A DNA stretch of 64,000 bases from Acephala macrosclerotiorum. Lineage: Eukaryota > Ascomycota > Leotiomycetes > Helotiales > Mollisiaceae. The notes beneath the pieces were generated by a model. The model had not been told where the DNA came from and made no database searches. It worked only from the letters and a program-made list of their open reading frames with translations. Where the stretch lies: the NCBI GenBank assembly GCA_014904845.1, contig MU119385.1, forward strand, positions 47,745-111,744. The letters run 5' to 3'. This document shows, piece after piece, positions 44,953-56,851 of the stretch (position 1 is the first letter of the stretch; each line of letters begins with the position of its first letter). A program made the translations under genes and the position numbers.

Positions 44953-46010
44953 ATGCAGTGCACAGCTGCAGCACAACCCCGCATAAATTTTCCGAGTGTG
45001 AAGCTTGCATTGATTGTTACGTGATGTCAATATTGACAAACGCGTCTCCCACCCGCTGTCACTTGCATCATCAGATCGAGCGCATCTTCAAATCAAGTTC
45101 TGCTCGGTTTCCTCTTCAAGATTCTGTCGTCTGCATCTTTCTTGGTTCATCCAATAGTCTCACTCATATCGCTTCCAACATCATACAGCGTGTCGCCCTG
45201 GAAAGACAGCGAGCTCTCGATATGGCAGCTCAGATATGGGCGGGGATCCCTTCACGTAACGAGGTAAGAATCTCGGCAGCGCTGCCAACAAACAAGCGCG
45301 GAAAGAGCCTTCGCCATCATCCACTCAGAAAGGCTCTGCAAGGAGGAACCTCAATTTTGAGCCGCCGGGAGCTTCAATTAGAATTGAAGTCGATCACCGG
45401 TCGTTCATCGTCAATTTTCCTTCCCCTTCCATTCTGCTGCACGAAATAATCGTCGTAGCCGCCGCCATGCAACAACACCATCTGCAACTTCCCATACGTG
45501 GATACCAAGATGCAGAAGCGGTGAAGGTGTCCCAGCCAACGCCGTGCCCGGTATCCCCGATAAGAGAGTCAGTTCAGCCTTCTTTTCCTCCCCAGCCAAT
45601 CCAGACCTTCAGACACTGGTCCCATCTCAGGAATCAGCTCAGCCTCAATTCCCATGATCTATTCATACGCCAAGAAAGTCAAACGGAGGTTCAGCTTGTG
45701 ATTGCTCGTACAGCGCTCCAAAGATGGTAAGCAGGGCCTGACCTCAAGAGTGGGAAATCATCAGATGTTGCAAACGCCCACGAACCGGTGTCCAAAGTCC
45801 AATTTCGAAATTGAAAACTCTAGACGCTGGTCCACGAATACACTACACGCGCTTCCCATCCCGATCCCTCCCCTCGTCTCCCTCCTCCCCGTCCCGTCCC
45901 CATCCAGACCATCCTCTTCCGCTCCAAATCAAGCCATGCAATCACGCCGCCAGCCCTGCTGATCACAACTTATCCAGTATCCGCCCTATGAAACGCCCAG
46001 ACAAGCAAGA

Positions 46011-46064
46011 TTATGCACGGCATGCATTGTGCACGGCATGCATTGTGCACGGCATGCATTGTGC
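46011..46064. repeat. 16-bp tandem repeat ACGGCATGCATTGTGC x3
   Basis: Three perfect consecutive copies. Each contains the self-complementary core GCATGC and a TGCATT/GTGCAC context. Confidence 0.8.
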
Positions 46065-49000
46065 ACCGCTCCCTTCCAAGCCTTCCTTCTCTCCACCAAG
46101 ACTCTTCCAGAACACGAAATCTCCTCGATGACAGGAAGAAGTGTCGATGAGACTAAGCTTCTCTGACATCATATCCTTGTCATCCGTCTCAAGACATCTT
46201 GAGTTTGCCCCCGTCGAAATCGTGTCGGCATTTTTAGCTATTCGAACTTTATTCATGCGGAAGATCAAGTTTCGATCTTGCGTTGGGTTTGGGGAGACGC
46301 GCGCGACTTTGTTTACAAAACAAGGCATTGAAACTTGGATGCAATTTTGGATTGAACAACTCACACAACGAGATCATGATACCGACGCCCAAAAACGGGA
46401 TCCTCACATCAAAATCGCGACTTCTCAAAAGCAAAAATAGTAATCCCACTTCTCGCAGCGTCAGCATTCTTTGACAATCAAATCTCCCTCAAACACCGCG
46501 TTACGGAACATCCAATGAGGAAGCTCTCGCGACCCCTCACCAAACCACCCCAAGCTCAGCCCAAGCTCCCGCGGGGCGGCGCGTATTCCTCCCTCATCCT
46601 CGGACACGGCAGAGGTGGCATCGGGAATTATCGGTTCTGTACAGTACTCGGTGACGGGTGAACTCGTCAAGTTGAGCTTCCAAGAGAAGGACGTGTCAGC
46701 GCCAAGCCTCTTACCTGAGGTAAACAAACAGTAAGCGCGAAGTCACGAGATGATCACCAATTCGTCAAACTCGATACCTCTCGAGCCTTGCCCGAGCACT
46801 GGAGAAGACTTCCCCACCTTTCCAAAAAAAAATCTGCTTTAAACTTTTCTCGTGGAACATTTGGATGTTCCACAGCTTTGGTCATACCGCCACTCAAGAA
46901 ATGCATTCCACCATCTCCCCAATTCCTCTCCCGCCATCCATCTTACTATTGTCCTGTCTCCATCACGACGCATCACAGCATGCAAAGAATTCTGCAATCT
47001 GCACCTCATCTCATCCCTCAGCAACCGTTGCTCAGCCGTATCCGGGGCACATTGCATCTGCAGCTGCAGGTGCAAGACCGCCCCATAATCTCGCGTTTCA
47101 CAGCCTGCAGATATCCAAAAACCTCACCACGGAAAATGAAGCTCGCTTGACGACCTGCATTTTCACCCCGCCAAAAAAAAAAGTTGCAGGGCCGAGGAAC
47201 TTCTCCATTGGAACATGTTGCCAAAACGGGGACGTCAATGCGAGCCTTAAATCCTTCCGCGGAGGGCGACGAGCTTCACCTCGCCTGTCCTTCAACCCTT
47301 GCACCCAAGCTTCGGTCTTCAGGCCAGAGCTTCAGATGCCATCCGAAGCTTAAGGAACATCAAACACGCGGAACAGGCACTGGAAAACATCGGCAGGACG
47401 TGCGCGGCATTTATCACATTCGCTCTTGCGAGTCCATGGTTCAGGGCCAGGGAATCCTTCTCGGGCCTTCGCGGGGTAGCTTGAGCTCAGCTGCAGAAAG
47501 CTGACGTGAAGTGAGCTGCTTTGCTTCATGCTATGCTGATGTTTCGTGCAGATGCATCAGCTGTCTATGAGCCTGATAGCGGGAGATACGGGTGTGAAAG
47601 TTCAAGGCTACTCGTCCCCGACCTTCAAGCTCGCTGCTCGAAAACTAGTTGCGAAGTTTTCGGCCCCCATTCTCCAGTCTGGTGCAGATTTTTGATCAAA
47701 GATTGCAATTTTCTCTGCAGAGAAGCAAAGTCTGTTAAACCTCCCCTCTTCATCCCCTCCTCTTACCAAACTTCCCCTCTTCAAGCAAACTTCTCACCAT
47801 TCATGCGTTCCCTCTGACTCATCCCCCTCCTCCATCACCACATCCACTCGCATTCCGCACCCAAAAGAGCTTGAGCTTCGCCACATTTTGCCCTATCAAC
47901 AGCGCTCCGTACCTTGCACAATCCATAAAGTTTCGGGGATTCCTAAGTGGGAACGGCTTCTTGCATTGCATTTGGCTTGCACAAGTTCACCCGGCATTTC
48001 GGCACGCGACTGCTTCTCGGCGAAATGCAGCTCAGGATCCACTGCTCTCGCTTGATAGAGTTCATGGCAACAGGGCTCATTCAAAAGAAGGAAGAATCCT
48101 TCCTTGAACAAACATCACGGATGATCAATTCATGCTCAAGGCCTCAGCGAGGCGTAAGGTTCAAGCTCAAGCTGGCATCAGAGATGGAGGTTGTTTTAAA
48201 GTGAGTCCCGGCTCTTGAACGGGCCAGTTAAGGCTCTGTGAACTTGTGGGGCACGAGAGAAGCGAGCAATCCTTCATGATCATGGATGAGGTTGAGGAGG
48301 ATGTTTCTAAATGAGTCCCAACGATGTTTAGAGATTCGACGAGAGCTGCCGATCTTGTTTCGTGGTAGAATGCAGAGGACTTTTGGCACGTGATGCTTTA
48401 TTTTTGCTTTCATTCTTCATTCCTTTCGCAAGCTTGCTCCTCGCCTTCCCACCACGCTGCTTCAATTTGTCTCAGCTTATTTTGAATGTTCGATGTTACT
48501 TCTAGCATCTTTCCGCTTCTCAGTCCATGCACGTGCCTCTACCTTTCTTACTTCACTCAGATATCAATGTAAAGTAGAAAACAACAGAGCAAAGTTACTC
48601 TATCCTCACTTTGAGAATCGCTTACAGCAGTACCAGCATTCTCATCTTAAATCTCCAGGATCTTAGAAGCTAGAAGGACAGGCATTCTGCTCTCCAACCG
48701 TTGAGGTCTGAGGCCTCTGTGGGCTCGGACATTCTGTGGACTTGAGGTCAGGATATATATCTTTGGAGTATCTTACACCTTCCCACAGTTTTACCTTTCT
48801 TTAGAAGATTCAGGAAGGGTTAATTACAGGGAGACGCGTCACTCAAGCGCAAATCTGTCAAAGCTAAAACAGGCAACATAAAAGCCTGATCGTTTCACCA
48901 GTGAAGTCGCCACTTCTCCTACAAGTCTGTTGCCGTTGTGTAGCCAGCGCATTCTTACTACTGATACTGCGGTATTGATACACCGACCATGAATATTGGC

Positions 49001-49656
49001 GATGCTTAAATGATTGTTCTCCACTGTCACGCAGGAACTTACGTTGTTACTCACTTCTCAGGTCTTGCAAAGTTCTTGTTTTGAAATTCGACTTTAATCT
49101 CTTGTCCCCGTGGAATTTCAAGAAAGTATATAGTCGCCAACGAAAGTCCTTGCTTAGATCAGAAGATAGAGTCTAGAGATCAGACAGTTCACTGAGGGCT
49201 GGGACATTGAAAGGCGAGATTCCATGGCAGGGCTCGACTACATAATCGCTTGCTACTAAAGTCTGCGATCAAAGTCAACCCTACCAAAGCCTACTTCCCA
49301 TTCTTAGACCCGAGCCTCCCTAGGACCAATAGCTTACGCAGATGAAATTCTCTCCAAGTGGCCAATGGCTCAATCCTCATCCTCCCCATCGACGTTACCA
49401 CCATCCTAATACTCCCAATCTCATCCAGAAAAGCCCCTCCGAGCTCAACTCGACTCGAACGCAAACCATCCCTCCCCCTCCTACCCACACGGCGGCGGGA
49501 ACATTGCCGCACTCACAGCCTTTATCGGCGCAGAATGACACCCAAGATATCGACAATACTACCCCACACACTCATCAGCCTCACATCCACATTCAAATCC
49601 TCACCCATCCCACCCCATTCCATCCCTTCTCTCAATCTTCACCATCCCTCTTCACA

Positions 49657-49917
49657 TCAACAAACTTTACTCACCTTCGTAGCCCCCGGCAAACTCGACG
49701 CAACACCCTCCGTCTCCACACACCTAACCAACGCCTCCCTCGTGATATTCACCGCATGATCAAACACCAATTGTCCAATACACTGACTCGAATTTATCAC
49801 ATCCGGGCACGCGCATTCGCCTTTTGGACAGCCATTTTTGACAGCTGTTTGGTTTTGGGTCTTAACGCTCGCTAGTGCAAAACACAAGATAAAGGGAAAG
49901 TTGTTTATGAAGCGCAT
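49657..49917 (-). CDS. Small secreted cysteine-rich peptide (3' end uncertain)
   Basis: From the ATG at 49917 the frame encodes 86 residues to a stop at 49657. Residues 1-18 form a signal peptide (MRFINNFPFILCFALASV). The mature part has six cysteines: NGC, GEC, AC, QC, RC and the final VC, plus NQT and NIT sequons. An even number of cysteines argues for this end. However, a good donor (GTGAGT at 49674) lies just before it, so the last five residues could instead be intron, with further exons toward 49.3 kb that I cannot define. Resembles apoplastic effector candidates or small surface proteins in layout. Function unknown. Confidence 0.5.
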   Translation of the reverse strand: MRFINNFPFILCFALASVKTQNQTAVKNGCPKGECACPDVINSSQCIGQLVFDHAVNITREALVRCVETEGVASSLPGATKVSKVC

Positions 49918-50512
49918 TTTAGAGTTTTTTTTTTTTTTGTTGGTGAGGAAAGTTTCTCCGAAAAGTGAAGGGAGAGGTCTCACAGTGCGTATATCTAGAG
50001 GAATCGTGAAGCCCCACAGCGAAAGGGGGGTTTATTTAGGCACTCAGCTCTTGAATTGTGCCCCACATGCAGTTGAACGTCGTTTTACTATTCGAGATAA
50101 CCAATGTCGAAGCTTTGATTATTTGCGCATGTGATATTGTTGATTAAATACTACACAAATATAATTAGCCGAAAACAACGACCTGCTCGACAGCGCTTCT
50201 TTTCCTCATTGAGAACACACCCCTATCCGAAGCGAGCTAATCTTATTCAGTTTTGCTTGCTCGCTCGCCTATCTATGTCTTGCAGTAGCACCCCTCGACA
50301 CTTAGTCTTCAGCCTCAAGTAGTTAATGTAGAAGCATCTATATCGATGATTGCAGTTGTTGAGCTCCATGTGCATGACTTGTTGAAAAGACCCACATGCC
50401 AGGGCGTCTTTCTTCCGAACGAGTTCTACCTTGGAATCTTCGTCTTTTTGTGATATATATCGTTTTCTACTATTCCCAAACTTGAATTTTGTGTTCGTGA
50501 GATGGTTGCAAG
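49918..50512. other. Divergent spacer
   Basis: It lies between the cysteine-rich peptide gene and the DUF1996 pseudogene. No gene seen. Confidence 0.4.
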
Positions 50513-51953
50513 ATGCGCTGGTCCACACTCCTCACTCTAGCACTCGCTGTCTCGAGCGGTGAGGTAGTTCGCTTTCACTGCTCACAAGTTGTAACTTGGC
50601 GTCTTGATCCCCTAGTCAGCCCTGGATTGCTTCCTTCAAGCCATGTCCATTAGATTGTTGGCGGCGTGAGTGTCCCTCCCTTTTCCCTCATCTCCCCCTT
50701 CATCCTCCTCTCACTCTTCTCACTCAATACCCATACCAAATCCCACAATCTCTAACAACTCTCACAGGATTCATTCAACGCAACTATGACCACAAAAATG
50801 ACATGCCCGCCTCCTCCACCTGTACCTCCTGCCAATGCAACCAACATTCTTCACTGTCCTTCCTTTTCAATTTTACTACAGAGGAACTTCCGAGCGAGTT
50901 CCAACCTTCTCCTTTTCCTCTCCGCAGAAAATCCTCTTACTAATTCATTGTAGCCATAGAAGATTTTTCAAACTACTAGACCGCAGTCCTCTATTTCCGC
51001 GCCCAGAACGGGAGTTATAAACTCGTTCCTCAGTTGGGGAATAATCAGTTCGAGAAAGCGAATGGAGGGTTGATGGTTTGTTATATGCAAGAGCCTATTT
51101 ATGATACTGCTTAGAAGTCGAAAGTGACTTTGTTTCAACCTGTTCGTTTCCGCTTCCTTTCCTTTCCTTTCCTTTCCCTTCTCCCTCAAAAGTGCCAAAA
51201 CTATGGATTTTGATCTTGATCTTGATACTAACGAGCAAAAACTAAAACGGGGATTCCGAATGTTCATCGCCGGCATCACCGCCCGAACCCTCGCCTCTGC
51301 ATCGAAATTCCGTCAACTAACATACACCTGCATGGATACCTGGACTACCCGCGCCCCAGAAATGACATTATTCCCTACCCGGAAATGCAAAAAAGGGATC
51401 CTCACTTCCCTCCGCTTCTCCACCTGTTAGAATAGGAAGAATCTCGATAGTCCAAATCACATGTCTCACATGAGCTCGGGACTTTTGTAAGTCTTATCTC
51501 CTATCAGGAATACGCTCTTTCATCTTCATTGTAAAGGGAAGTGCTAAGTGTCCCAATACAATTGAAACACACTCGCCTCTTTAGAATTCACAACTGGGCT
51601 TAAGGAATGCTGAATCTAATCCTTCAGCCAACAGGAAAGTGCCGGCCCTTGTCCAGCAACGCTCTGGTGAGGACTGCTCAAGTCATGTTTGGGGTGGTGT
51701 GGGACACGAAACCCTTCAATGAGTTAGAGTGGCCGAAGAATGGGAGTAATCCTTTTGTAGGGAGTTTTGGGGATGCGACGGGGGCGGTGGATTATGCGGA
51801 TTATGTGTTTGGATGGAAAGGCAATGCGTTGCAGAGGATTTTGGATACGCAGACTTATATGAATGATACGGTTTTGCGGTGCAATCGATTGATAGCATGA
51901 ATAAATGCGTGCAGAAGCCGGTTGTTGACGAGGATATTGATGGTTGTGAGTTT
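50513..51953 (+). pseudogene. DUF1996 secreted protein, decayed
   Basis: It opens with a signal peptide (MRWSTLLTLALAVSSG), then FHCSQVVTWRLDPLVSPG and SSHVH-stop-IVGG, where the family has VHQIVGG (TAG at 50651-50653). An intron follows, then DSFNATM and, after a frame change, MPASSTCTSC. Later pieces: FQFYYRGTSERVP, NGSYKLVPQLGNNQF, KANGGLMVCYMQEP, FRMFIAGITARTLASASKFRQLTYTCMD, ILTSLRFSTC-stop-NRKNLDSP (TAG at 51428-51430 for a Trp), VMFGVVWDTKPFNELEWPKN, YVFGWKGNALQRILD. Another TAG is at 51112-51114. At least three stops and several frame changes remove any product. DUF1996 proteins are secreted, of unknown function, and common in wood- and plant-associated fungi. Confidence 0.8.
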
Positions 51954-53857
51954 TGAATCTTTCCTTTTGTTTGGTGAGGGGTTGGGATAGAGAGTGGTGG
52001 TGAGGAGACTTGCTAACTCTGGTATTTAGGGCTCCTGTTTGTTGAGATCGTAATTAGATGGTATTGGTGGAAAATGCATTGAGACATTGTTCGATGTTGA
52101 AGTGAGGCCTCACGCTCGATCGAGCACCGACTCATATGGGTGGTCTCAGCTGGCTTGTATGCATCAGTGAATTTACTTTATTAAGGGAACATTCCCACCT
52201 AGTTAGATGGGCAGATTAGACGTCACAATACCACCCCTTTTGCCCTCTCAACCGATAACTCCCTGTTCTGCCTGGTGGGTTTCAAGCTCAGTGCGCTCCT
52301 GCTTCTGTGTGATTTTGACGGACGCGAAATCAATGTATATCGGTACTAGGGGTTTGTTCGTATTGTCGTGGGTAAACGCGGTCTCGAAAGTAGAGCGAGC
52401 TGTGAAGGACTGGTGGAGGACGAGCACCATCAAGGGAGAAAGAACCATCGTGATGATGTACTTGAATAATACGAGGACCGTCTCTATCTCGATGGTTACA
52501 GTAGCACCAAGATCGAGAACCTGGATCAGATCCCTACAGAGGCCTGGGATATAGGACTTCTGATCTCCAAAGTTGCTCAATAAATCAATTTATCGAATCC
52601 ACTCCCTGACGAGCAAAAGAGAAGGTACTTTAGAAACCGCGCATGCGTTGATCGTTGTTTCAACCAGTGTTTTAAGGAGTGTGCACTGCAGTGCACATAC
52701 TGGAGTGCAAGAATTAGCCCTATTGACCAGGTCTTACATTCACTGCCAAGCCATAACAACCAAATCGGTAAAGTTGTAATTTTTTTCCCCTGCACCTATC
52801 TACTCCAAAATGTGGTCCAAAAAAGTATTCATGAATTGGTTGGGTTTCAGAGACCCCTCATCATGCGATTTCATGGGGTAATCGTCGTGATCGTGCAGAC
52901 GCATCTTTAGTCGGGCCGCTACGATACCAGAACCTCCCACACCTGCGCCCGAGCTCAAAGTGAGTAAGCTAAATAGTTAAGGTGGCTGTGGAATTGCGGC
53001 TGAGCCCCAAGGCCACTCTATTTCTAGCTATTCCTCTTCTCCGTCTATACTCCATCCTCTGTCGTACTGTTCTCGACGATCTACATTGTATCAAGGGCGA
53101 GAATATTATTTGATATTCCCAATTAAGAAGTAGTCACCCGCATAAGTCGTCACGACTCTTGCTCGCCATCGCAAATGTTTAAATACTCAATTGGCACTCA
53201 TATCCATAATACTTAACATGGCACCTTCACAACTCGAGCCATTTCAAAGCGCGCTTATCTCTGCTTGAAATCCTCGATATAAGACATCACACATAAAGGT
53301 CTATTTCAGCTCTAAGCCTAATCCCCATCCACAAGTCTTTGATGTTGAGCCTGTGGCTATACCTGTCATAGTACACAGCTAATACTATTCTTAGTTGTGA
53401 TTACTTTCCTCTGGTGCATGCTAGACGCAAGCATTTGTCAGTCCTTTGAGACTCAAAGCAGGCGCGGAGTCTTGCGGCCAACAAAAAGCACATTTTGCTG
53501 CGAGTCGCTATATGCGGAATATTGAGAGGCTGATGAGAAAACTCCGCCGGCCATGTTGTCATGCGATGTTTCAGCCCTGTCAGATGCGATCACGAATCAT
53601 GATTGGTTTAGTTCAGGAAGTGGCATACCCCTCACCGGACCGAGCCATTCGGCAACTCCCTTCCCCAGTAGCTCTGTGTGCTTTGTTGCTTTTTTCCCCC
53701 ATGCATGTCTTAGTGAGGAACCCAAATACAGCATGCGAGAGAGAGAGGCTCAGCCCTATCCTTTATGATGGACGAGATTCAGTCTACAAAACTACCGGCT
53801 CCCTGCTCTTCCCCCAAACCACATAATCAAACTTGACAAAATCTCACTCTTGCGACC
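51954..53857. other. 1.9-kb spacer with a palindrome
   Basis: No gene supported. A minus-strand frame at 52248-52580 has a hydrophobic stretch (VLVLFKYIITMVLSPLMVLVL) but no start or intron support. It contains the 18-bp palindrome at 52680-52697. Confidence 0.4.
52680..52697. repeat. Perfect 18-bp palindrome TGTGCACTGCAGTGCACA
   Basis: Self-complementary over its full length with no spacer, preceded by GTTTTAAGGAG. It could be a binding site or the tip of an old inverted-repeat element. Confidence 0.55.
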
Positions 53858-56851
53858 ATGGAACCAGCCGCTCTCCCAACACGATTGATTGTCTGCGTGG
53901 ATGGAACTTGGTGCACACCAGACGGTCCTATCGGTAACCCTCATAACAACATCAGCAACATCTACCGGATTTACGCTAGTATCAAATCCGGTGAGTGCAA
54001 AGCACCAGATGGCCGGCGATTCAAACAGGAGAAGATGTACGAAGCTGGGATTGGTTCTCAAGACGATATTGCTTGGCTTGAGAGGCTCAAGACTGGTGCG
54101 TTTGGCAACGAATGTATACCACAAATCCGTAAAATCTACGAACGATGCTGCACCCTCCCTGGACATCCTGAGGATGAAATATGGTTCTTTGGGTTCAGTC
54201 GGGGTGCCTACGTCGTGCGAGCCGTTGCGGGACTTCTACACTATTTGAGAGCCTTGACCTCCGCGGGCACAGAAGCCTTTCAGAAGGACTACGAGCAAAC
54301 ACTGAAGGTGTATAAGTCGACACAGAAATCCGACAAGCTTGGCCCTGGGCAGATACATAACTTCTTCGCCGCTAATACCCGCGCGGCACCAATAATTCGA
54401 TTCGTTGGTGCTTTCGATACTGTGAAAGCAGTCAACGATCATTCTCTTTATGACATAACTTTCAACAACTCCATACAGCATATGCGACATGCGCTTGCAC
54501 TTAACGAAGATCGAAGGGCCTTTTTGCCAGAATATGTCTTTCCCGAATTCAACAGGAATTACTTACAAAAGCGAAGTTTTATCCAAGCCTGGTTTTTGGG
54601 TGCACACCTCGATATGGGCGGCTCTGCAGCTAAGGATGGCCTTTCTCTATATCCCTTGCAATGGATGCTACATGAGTGCGAACAATTGGGCCTCGTCCTC
54701 GAGTTTGATGGATCCTTTGGAAGTCGAGCAAAGATCGACAATCCTCTTCATGTTGTGTTTCCAAACAAAGAGAATCCTGAGCTTGGAATCCCATGGTCCT
54801 GCAAAGTAAGCAACGAGTTGACTGTCAACTTGCAAGACCTCCGCCATGTCCATGAACGGACCGTATATCACGGCAACTATGAAATTCACCTGAATAAGAA
54901 TCAAGCTGTCTATTGGGCAAAGGCGCCAAGGCAACCTTTCAGTTCAGAAGGCGAGCTTTTGGGGTATTGCTCTTATGGTACACAAAATCTCTCCCTCTGA
55001 TAACAAGGCATATTCTAATGTATTCGGCACATAGCGCCCCAAGGTACAATACTACATCCATCAATCTACTTGATCCTCGATGTCTTTCTTCATGTCGTCC
55101 TTGAGTCGAAGCAACTGGGCTACCGCACCTTCATCGATCACTGGAGACCACATGTTCTCCCTAAGCCTGACAAGGAATTCTGGAATGAGCGAGAATTCGT
55201 GACTATTAACGAGCCGCTGGCTGTCCGCATCCTAGTGTGTGGGAATTGCGGCGTTGGTAAATCATCACTTGTCAATACTGTCTTTGGTGTGGAAGTGGTG
55301 AGTGCCCAGCAAGAACATTTATGAATCGTGCCTAATTGACTTGCAGACACACAGCTCCCACAGGCAGACGGGGCGGCATGATGTAAATGAGGGGTTTCAG
55401 ACTCCCGAACGCCCTGACCTGATCATTCATGATTCGGGCGGGTTTGAAGCTGGCGGCTCCGAGGAATTCGAAGCAGTAGAGAAGTTTGTCACAAAGATGT
55501 CAGCAGAAACTGAGATGAAGGACCGCTTACATGTCATTTGGTAAGTTTTCTTTATAAAGTGAGTGACAATATCATTGATATCAAGATTAGGTTCTGTATC
55601 GAGCTCAACTCCGCACGAACAAAGCAGAAGGCAACCGTTGAGTTGTTCAAAACGGTATCTCGATTTGCCAAGAATGTTCCTATTGTTGTTGTAGGAACAA
55701 AGAAGGACCAATTCATGGGTGTCAAAGTTGCAGAAGCTCGAAGAGAGGCTCGTAAGAATAAAACAGAACAATCGCTGGAGGCGTTTGACGCCTACGCTGA
55801 GGCACAATTCGAGCAAAGAATGAAGGAGATCGAGACAGAGCTCCTTGAGATAGAAGGAGGCAGATTCGATGCTGCTGTTGGTGTCTCTATAGGTTCGTTG
55901 CTCACAACCAGACACCTCATTCATTACTGACCATTACGGCTCAGACGCAGACGACACAGAATCAATTGGTCAACTTACAGAAACTACACTGAGCTGCTTC
56001 AATCATGACAAGGTTCGCTTGGTCTACATTGCATCCCAAGTCACTCGAATAGATTTAAAGGTCGACATGGCAATTGCGGAAACGATGCGAATATACAAGC
56101 ACACAGTCCGAAGCGCTCTGGCCTCGGGATTCGTCCCTGGAGGATCCTCTACGACCCGCATCACAGTCGCCACCGTGGTTTGCAAAGCCATTATTACGTG
56201 CTTTGGCCTTCCGGGGGTCAGCCCGAAGACCATTTTGGAAATAGTGGACTCTGTCATCTGGGAAGACATGGGACACAACTTTTCTGTGTTCTTTGCAGAG
56301 GGCATCGCTACCACCGGCCTCCTGATGACTATTTTATCCGGGGGTCTTCTTGCCCCAGTAATGGTCGCTTCAGGAGCTATCAATGCTCCTATTGTCGTCC
56401 CTGCTACGACCAGGCTGTTTCTGATGCTCGCCTGCGATGTCATTCTGATCTTGATTAGAGCTTGGTAAGTCTGTCTTTGAAATCGGTATCTCCTACTACT
56501 TGACTCTATAGAACGGGATACTGACCTCAAGTGTCTGATTACAGGAAAGAGAGCACCAATAAGTGCATTGTCCAACCACTCAAGCGGGACATTGAGCAGG
56601 CCGCTCATGCCTACCGGCAAATCTCGAAAAGTGTCCACAAGAAGATAAAGAAGGTCGTCCCTCGCCACAATATCATCAAAAGCTTTCAAGCGAACAGAGT
56701 TAAGGAAAGTTTCGAGGAGATCATCTACAGTTACAAAGATAAGTTTACTTCTGATATTGGACAAGGGACGCATGTAAAAGTCTTGGGTGTGGAAGATGAT
56801 TCTGATGACGACGTCACTGTCGTTGGCGAGGATGAGAAGACGTTCGAATAA
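53858..56851 (+). CDS. DUF2235 hydrolase - P-loop GTPase fusion with hydrophobic C-terminal region
   Basis: Six exons (53858-54977, 55035-55297, 55347-55540, 55591-55892, 55945-56464, 56545-56851) give 901 residues, all phases closing. Residues about 8-300 are a DUF2235 alpha/beta-hydrolase: RLIVCVDGTW, GFSRGAYVVRAVAGL (Ser about 114), VGAFDTV, MRHALALNEDRRAF and FLGAHLDMGGS. Residues about 437-620 are a GTPase: Walker A GNCGVGKSS at 443-451, G3 HDSGGF with Asp about 490, and G4 GTKKD at 561-565. Residues about 680-800 carry SGFVPGGSSTT and two hydrophobic segments (about 740-775 and 783-800), likely membrane-inserting. The tail is basic, then acidic. The join suggests a lipid- or ester-hydrolysing effector controlled by a nucleotide switch at a membrane. 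Substrate and trigger are unknown. Confidence 0.85.

Larger units (their letters stand above)
43442..49656. other. 6.2-kb region with no recognisable gene
   Basis: It begins with the presumed 5' leader and promoter of Cdc25 and ends at the small cysteine-rich gene. Many overlapping frames of 60-246 codons exist, several made of simple repeats, none with a domain or intron logic. It contains minisatellites at 43952-44010 and 46011-46064, a hexamer array at 44918-44952 and a GCAGT array near 44267. It may hold long untranslated leaders or non-coding transcripts, which cannot be told from sequence. Confidence 0.4.

Noticed and set aside
46011..46064. Possible CRISPR-like array
   Set aside because: Repeats are directly adjacent with no spacers, and the genome is eukaryotic; it is a tandem repeat.
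52248..52580. 110-codon minus-strand frame with a hydrophobic stretch
   Set aside because: A single membrane-like segment alone is not enough; no family resemblance and the frame on the other strand is as long.
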